Assembly: GCA_030529205.1 (NCBI GenBank)
Contig: JAUMXJ010000003.1
Location: 6,173 to 17,306, forward strand
Source of the DNA: Bacillota bacterium
GTDB lineage: Bacteria; Bacillota; Clostridia; Peptostreptococcales; Acidaminobacteraceae
DNA: 11,134 nt
Direction of reading: 5' to 3'
The notes under the pieces are model-generated. The model ran no database searches. It saw only the letters and a program-made list of their open reading frames with translations, and was not told the DNA's origin. Positions 7,191-11,134 of the stretch are shown in pieces. The position numbers and the translations under genes are program-made. Position 1 is the first letter of the stretch; every line of letters starts with the position of its first letter.

Positions 7191-8072
7191 TTACCCCTCT
7201 ATCCGCTTAATCAGTTCTTCCAACTCATAAACGGAGAATTTCTGCACCTTTCCGCAGAAGTGACATAGCGTCTGCGCGCCTCCGTCCTCTTCAATCATCG
7301 CCCTGAGCTCCTTTGCTCCGAGGCGATATAATCCGTCGAGCATTTTAGAACGCTTGCATCCGCAGTGATAGCGAAGTGCGTACGCCTCCTGCTCCACCAG
7401 GCCGAGATCGCCCATAATCTGTTTCGCCGAATTTCTGATATCCACCACTTCCTGAATCTGCTGGGAAACCCCCGCCTTATGCGCCAATTGTTTCTCAAGA
7501 TATGAAATGGTCTCTTCCGATGCACCCGGCAACAACTGAATCAATATCCCGCCTGCCGCTCTCACCTTCGCCTCCGTGGAGGAGAGATGCACGCCGAGTT
7601 CGACAGCCGTTGCGCTCTGTTCGCTCTGCGCAAAATAATGCGTGATATCGTCCGCGATGCCTCCATGCTCAATCTCCACCTGACCGATAAACGGTTCCCC
7701 TCTGCCGATGTCGCGAATCACGAAAAGCGTTCCTTTTCCGACCGCCTTGGGTACATCGAGCGCGCCGCTGTCCGTGTAAATTGATTCAATTTTCGTGTAC
7801 TTGGATGCCACTTTGACATTTCCCTTGGTATCCGCGACCGCGATCGCATGTTTCATCGGGCCGTCGCCTTTAATCTGAATGCTCACGGTCTCTTCATCGA
7901 TCTTACTCATCATTCCCATCATCAGCGCCGCTGTCGCCATTCTGCCCAAAATCATGGTCGACATCGGAGAGGCGTCATGCACCCTCCTCAGCTCTTCAAC
8001 GGTCTCCGTCGTATCCGCAAAATATATTCGAACTTCTCTGTTTTCCGAAACTCCTGTTATCAGTTTATCCAT
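7191..8072 (-). CDS. hslO: Hsp33 redox-activated chaperone
   Basis: Cytoplasmic holdase that is inactive when its four cysteines bind zinc and is activated by oxidative unfolding. The 293-residue protein has the C-terminal zinc motif C237-x-C239 ... C270-x2-C273 with 30 residues between the pairs, exactly the family arrangement, within YHCGCKRSKM and LCHFCGKVQ. The N-terminal domain shows the expected opening (RIYFADTTETVEELRRVHDASP), GPMKHAIAVADTKGNVKV, and GGILIQLLPGA near the middle. I chose ATG 8072 because GGGAGG (8083-8078) is five bases upstream; an in-frame GTG at 8075 would leave only two. The ABC exporter genes follow 20 bases downstream, so it probably shares their transcript and thus links them to oxidative stress. 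That link is inferred from position only. Confidence 0.97.
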   Translation of the reverse strand: MDKLITGVSENREVRIYFADTTETVEELRRVHDASPMSTMILGRMATAALMMGMMSKIDEETVSIQIKGDGPMKHAIAVADTKGNVKVASKYTKIESIYTDSGALDVPKAVGKGTLFVIRDIGRGEPFIGQVEIEHGGIADDITHYFAQSEQSATAVELGVHLSSTEAKVRAAGGILIQLLPGASEETISYLEKQLAHKAGVSQQIQEVVDIRNSAKQIMGDLGLVEQEAYALRYHCGCKRSKMLDGLYRLGAKELRAMIEEDGGAQTLCHFCGKVQKFSVYELEELIKRIEG

Positions 8073-8077
8073 CACAT

Positions 8078-8083
8078 CCTCCC
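8078..8083 (-). promoter_or_regulatory. Ribosome binding site of hslO
   Basis: GGGAGG on the minus strand, five bases before ATG 8072 and two before GTG 8075. The spacing decides for the ATG. Confidence 0.7.
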
Positions 8084-8157
8084 TTTAATCCCGACCTGTA
8101 AACGACCCCGTGTCCCGCCTCATGGCACTCATTCAAATAAGTACAAAATCCCTATCC

Positions 8158-9279
8158 CTACGAAAAAAATGTCAGATAGGACAAGTAGCCGTATACCGCG
8201 ACATACAATAAAATTCCCCCCATTGCGGTCACTCCGATTCTTCCCGGCTGCTTCTTCCAAAGCGAATACTCCGGAGTCGGATAATCATATTTATCCTCCA
8301 CCTCGGTCTCGTACAAATCCGCTACGCGCTTCGGATAAGAACGCCTGATCGAGCGCAAAAGCGCCTTTACCGCGAGCACACAGACAACCAGAATCGCAAT
8401 GATTATGCAAAAAACGACCATAATCTGCGACGGGGTAATCTCCGCCATCTGCACCATCGGATCGCCTTCATTGAGAATGCTTTCCGGTTCGGTGAATCGC
8501 TGAATGAAAAAAGACAGCATCACGGCGTTCGCATTGTTCATAAAATGCCCGAACATCGCCGGGAATATCGAGCCGGTCACCTGCGTGACATATGCAAACA
8601 CCAGGCCGAGTGCAATCGGGGAGAGTAAGTTTCCGAGATTGAAGTGAAACAGACCGAAGAACAGCGCCGCCAAGAATGCCGCCTTTCTTCTGCCGAGTCT
8701 GCGTTCAAACGAAGACATCAGCGCACCGCGGAACATGAACTCCTCACAAACGCCGGCGGAGACCGCAATAATGAACAACGAGCCCAGAAGCCCGCTCACC
8801 TCCTCCGGAATCGGAATTTCCGGTGCGGAAAAACGACCGAACTTCTGTATCAAGAAGATCATGATGCCGTTGAGAAATGCTGCAATCGGCATCATAAAGA
8901 AACTCATAAAAAACACTTTCACATAGACGGAAAATTTGGCTTTTTTCAACCGAAAAAAATCCGTGATCCTCTCTCTCATCAACAATGCATAGATGAGAGA
9001 ACCTCCCATAATCAATCCGAATTCGGTGATCAGGATACCCGAATTCACATCTCTGCTCTGTACCCATGCTCCCGCAGTCAGAAACAACACCGACAGCACG
9101 AATACCATTATCAATCCGGAGCACAGACCGGTCCACTTTCCTCCGTGCTCCGTCTCCGACATCATCCCCGCCGTTTCGGAATCGACTCCGCGATTCTCCA
9201 TCTTATAAGACATTTCATTTGTCGCATCTCCGGTCACTTGGTGATCGAGATGATTTCCGTTATGATTCTTCGTTTCCAA
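8158..9279 (-). CDS. CPBP-family intramembrane metalloprotease (CAAX protease/Abi-like)
   Basis: Predicted integral membrane protease of 373 residues. After a hydrophilic, cytoplasm-like N-terminus (1-48) come hydrophobic segments at about 51-73, 80-101, 117-146, 162-178, 199-211, 218-240, 284-307 and 348-371. The three family motifs are present: E179-E180-x3-R184, F208-x3-H212, and H245-x3-N249, the residues that form the metal site in Rce1-like enzymes. Bacterial members act in peptide maturation, bacteriocin self-immunity or envelope signalling; no bacteriocin gene is near, so the role is open. The start is TTG 9279, with GAGAGGG five bases upstream. The C-terminal tail beyond the motifs (about 308-345) is charged and Tyr-rich, then a last membrane helix follows. 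A perfect TTGACA lies upstream (9316-9311) without a matching -10. Confidence 0.92.
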   Translation of the reverse strand: METKNHNGNHLDHQVTGDATNEMSYKMENRGVDSETAGMMSETEHGGKWTGLCSGLIMVFVLSVLFLTAGAWVQSRDVNSGILITEFGLIMGGSLIYALLMRERITDFFRLKKAKFSVYVKVFFMSFFMMPIAAFLNGIMIFLIQKFGRFSAPEIPIPEEVSGLLGSLFIIAVSAGVCEEFMFRGALMSSFERRLGRRKAAFLAALFFGLFHFNLGNLLSPIALGLVFAYVTQVTGSIFPAMFGHFMNNANAVMLSFFIQRFTEPESILNEGDPMVQMAEITPSQIMVVFCIIIAILVVCVLAVKALLRSIRRSYPKRVADLYETEVEDKYDYPTPEYSLWKKQPGRIGVTAMGGILLYVAVYGYLSYLTFFS

Positions 9280-9284
9280 ATATA

Positions 9285-9291
9285 CCCTCTC
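9285..9291 (-). promoter_or_regulatory. Ribosome binding site supporting a TTG start
   Basis: GAGAGGG on the minus strand, five bases before TTG 9279 of the CPBP protease gene. The next in-frame ATG codons, at residues 23 and 27, lack such a site. Confidence 0.55.
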
Positions 9292-9350
9292 TTTTCAATC
9301 CATATCCTTTTGTCAAACAAACCTTTTCAAACAAGCCGGGCGCCCCGAAT

Positions 9351-10535
9351 CTATGCTCTTTCGATATAACCCCTCGTCATAAGCAGATTGAGATACGCAC
9401 GCGGACCGCCGATCAGGGCATCCGGTACGAAATCAAATTGCGCCGAGTGCAGTGGATGCACAAATCCGCGTTCCTCGTTTCGCGTTCCCACGTAGAAGAA
9501 AAGTCCCGGGATCTCAAGCTGATAAAAGGAAAAATCCTCGCTGATCATCTGCGGCTTGATGCGATCCGCATTTTCATTCAGTGCAAAGAACTCCTCCGCC
9601 AGACGCGCATCATTGATGACCGCCGGGTACTTGTGATCCACCCAGAATTCGAATGTGACGCCGTGCGCCTGTTCCATCGCGGATGCAATTTCCCTCATTC
9701 TGCGCTCGACATAGTATGCCTGCTCTTCGCTGAAAGTTCTGAAAATGCCCTCCATATGTGCCTCTTTTGCGATAATGTTTCTGCGTTCACCCGCCTGAAT
9801 CGACCCTATGGTAAAGACGGCGGTATCGGTCGGATCCGTGTTTCTCGAGACAATCTGCTGCACATTGGTCAAAAAATGGGCGGAGGCGAGAAGTGCGTCG
9901 ATTCCGAGATGCGGCATGGCGGCATGTGCGCTCACGCCTCTGACCGTGACATTGAAATCCGTTCCGCGTGCCATAAACGCCCCCGAAGCGGAGGCGAGTC
10001 TGCCCTCCTCCACATTCGGATGCAGATGGATGCCGAAGATCTCCCTTACGCCGAGCCGTTCGATAAACCCGGTTTTGATGAGCGGCTTCGCACCGCCCAC
10101 GCTCTCCTCTGCCGGCTGAAAGACAAAGATGAAGTCGCAGCTGCGCTTCAAATCGGCTCTGCTCAATATCTTCACGGTTCCGAGAAGCATGGACATATGC
10201 CCGTCGTGCCCGCACGCGTGCATTTTTCCCTCATGTGTCGAAGGAAATGCATTGCCGCTCTGTTCACAGACCGGCAGCGCGTCCATATCCGAACGGAACG
10301 CAATCGCAAAAGGTCCGTCCGCCCCCTGATAATCCGCATTCGCCTTGAGAATTCCTATGACCGCGGTATCATGCACCTCGTAGGAAATCCCCATTTTTTC
10401 CAATTCGCCGATAATAAAAGCCTGCGTCTTGAATTCCTCATTCGCAAGCTCCGGTATTTGATGGAGCTGCTTCCTGCAATCCTTAATATACGCGATCGAC
10501 TCCGCAAGCAGCTCCTCTCTCCATGAAATATCCAT
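9351..10535 (-). CDS. M20-family metallo-amidohydrolase (N-acyl amino acid hydrolase type)
   Basis: Cytoplasmic zinc hydrolase of about 394 residues in the M20D group, whose members remove acyl groups from amino acids or peptides (aminoacylase, hippurate hydrolase, N-acetyl-diaminopimelate deacetylase). Numbered from MDIS, visible features are LHQIPELANEEFKT (family start), RSDMDALP (about 81-88), MHACGHDGH with metal ligands C108 and H110, QPAEES with E143/E144, GIHLHP (H170), the dimerisation domain (SAHAAMPHLGIDAL), and SEDFSFY and HPLHSAQFDF near the end. The ATG at 10535 has GAGGGG two bases upstream and gives the usual family length; an in-frame ATG at 10556 (seven residues longer, five bases after the hpt stop) is possible. 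Substrate is not predictable: nothing nearby points to lysine synthesis. Class is sure, specificity is not. Confidence 0.94.
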   Translation of the reverse strand: MDISWREELLAESIAYIKDCRKQLHQIPELANEEFKTQAFIIGELEKMGISYEVHDTAVIGILKANADYQGADGPFAIAFRSDMDALPVCEQSGNAFPSTHEGKMHACGHDGHMSMLLGTVKILSRADLKRSCDFIFVFQPAEESVGGAKPLIKTGFIERLGVREIFGIHLHPNVEEGRLASASGAFMARGTDFNVTVRGVSAHAAMPHLGIDALLASAHFLTNVQQIVSRNTDPTDTAVFTIGSIQAGERRNIIAKEAHMEGIFRTFSEEQAYYVERRMREIASAMEQAHGVTFEFWVDHKYPAVINDARLAEEFFALNENADRIKPQMISEDFSFYQLEIPGLFFYVGTRNEERGFVHPLHSAQFDFVPDALIGGPRAYLNLLMTRGYIERA

Positions 10536-10561
10536 AACCCCTCTTCGGTATATCATTCCCG

Positions 10562-11086
10562 CTAGTCCAGGAATGCAAATATATTTTTTTCGTTTCTGAA
10601 ATGGTCTCCGTAGTTCAGCCCATAGCCCACGATGAACATGTCGGGTATCTCAAATCCGATATAGTCCGCCGTATACTCCACCTTGCGTCTCGACGGTTTG
10701 TCCAGAAGGACACACGCCTTCAAGCTCTTCGGAGACTTGGCGCGCAGGTATTCCAGCACCCCGGTCATCGTCAAAGCGGTATCGGTGATGTCATCCACAA
10801 CCAGGACATCATAATCGGACAAATCCTGCGGCGTCGAATCCTGTATTTTCAGTTCTCCCGAGTTTTCAGTGGAACTGCCGTACATGGATGTGGTGATGAA
10901 CTCGACACGAACGGGCAACTCGATTCTTCTGACCAGGTCTGCGGCAAAAATAAAACTTCCCTTGAGCAGGGAGATGACCATCAAATGACCGTCTTTGTAA
11001 TCAGAGGTAATTTTTGCACCAAGTTCCCTCACTTTGCGACAAATCTCCTCATCGCTGAATAAAATTTGTCTCTTCTTCTTTTCCAT
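10562..11086 (-). CDS. hpt: Hypoxanthine phosphoribosyltransferase
   Basis: Cytoplasmic purine-salvage enzyme joining hypoxanthine (and usually guanine) to PRPP. The 174-residue protein has the family layout: LLKGSFIFAADL (about 40-51), FITTSMYGSST loop, PRPP motif VLVVDDITDTALT (94-106) with general-base D102, LLDKPSRRK (127-135), and DYIGFEIPDMFIVGYG (141-156). Three positions differ from the usual pattern: D98 for Glu, A104 for Gly in the PRPP loop, and N158 for Asp in the GYGLDY motif. I chose ATG 11086 (MEKKKRQ) because AGGTGG lies six bases upstream; ATG 11089 and GTG 11101 are alternatives. In Firmicutes hpt often sits between tilS and ftsH; here an M20 gene follows instead, 5-26 bases away. 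Confidence 0.95.
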   Translation of the reverse strand: MEKKKRQILFSDEEICRKVRELGAKITSDYKDGHLMVISLLKGSFIFAADLVRRIELPVRVEFITTSMYGSSTENSGELKIQDSTPQDLSDYDVLVVDDITDTALTMTGVLEYLRAKSPKSLKACVLLDKPSRRKVEYTADYIGFEIPDMFIVGYGLNYGDHFRNEKNIFAFLD

Positions 11087-11134
11087 CATCCTCCACCTCA
11101 CCGCATAAATTTTTTGAGCATAAACATCCGTTCT

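Noticed and set aside
8073..8157. Promoter or terminator in the gap between the CPBP gene and hslO.
   Set aside because: I found no hairpin with a T-run and no -35/-10 pair with usable spacing.
9311..9316. Perfect minus-strand TTGACA as the -35 of a promoter for the CPBP gene.
   Set aside because: No -10-like hexamer lies 16-18 bases downstream; the expected region is the ribosome binding site AAGAGAGGG.
9066..10526. A 486-codon open frame on the plus strand opposite the M20 and CPBP genes.
   Set aside because: It lies antisense to two well-recognised genes, has no recognisable motif, is rich in Arg and His as antisense frames often are, and crosses a gene boundary. It is a by-product of codon bias in the real genes.
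11098..11134. Minus-strand frame open from the window edge to a TGA at 11100-11098, possibly the end of an upstream gene such as tilS.
   Set aside because: Only 11 codons are visible and they match nothing I recognise; the closeness to the hpt start is suggestive but not support.
1..11134. CRISPR array, tRNA or rRNA gene, insertion sequence, attachment site or phage genes.
   Set aside because: No spaced repeats, cloverleaf, transposase or terminal inverted repeats were seen; nearly all of the window is filled by recognisable housekeeping or accessory genes.

Overview
The window looks like ordinary chromosome from an anaerobic, Clostridia-type Firmicute. The evidence is purine-rich GGAGG-like ribosome binding sites, frequent GTG and TTG starts, a short single-domain ThiC, a poly-threonine-linker lipoprotein, and a YheI/YheH-type ABC pair. 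This taxonomic call is inference from gene content; no rRNA or tRNA is present to confirm it. Base composition is moderate, roughly balanced by eye. I see no mobile element, phage gene, CRISPR array or tRNA.

Layout. The left part is read on the plus strand: thiC (thiamine pyrimidine synthesis), then a separate gene for a secreted lipoprotein with its own likely extended -10 promoter. That lipoprotein has a threonine-rich tether and two related globular repeats. A strong hairpin at 2555-2590, usable in both directions, ends the plus-strand block and also the long minus-strand block that converges on it.

The rest of the window (11.1 kb down to 2.6 kb) is seven genes in one direction on the minus strand. 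In transcription order they are hypoxanthine phosphoribosyltransferase, an M20 amidohydrolase, a CPBP-family intramembrane protease, the redox chaperone Hsp33 (hslO), two ABC exporter half-transporters, and a PhzF-family isomerase. Gaps are 5-26, about 70, about 85, 20 and 20 bases, and the last pair overlaps by 4 bases (ATGA). The hslO-ABC-ABC-phzF part is therefore very probably one transcript; the two larger gaps could hold promoters, but I found none that is convincing.

How they fit together. The two ABC genes read as one heterodimeric exporter of the BmrC/BmrD (YheI/YheH), LmrCD, TM287/288 type: the upstream subunit has Asp in place of the catalytic Walker B Glu, while the downstream subunit keeps it. 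Translational coupling of the PhzF-like enzyme to the exporter, next to an oxidation-activated chaperone, suggests a stress or detoxification unit, but no substrate can be read from sequence. The least routine observations are the duplicated-domain lipoprotein, a hypoxanthine phosphoribosyltransferase with three changes at normally conserved active-site positions, and the exporter-PhzF coupling. I did not find a clearly new biological system here.
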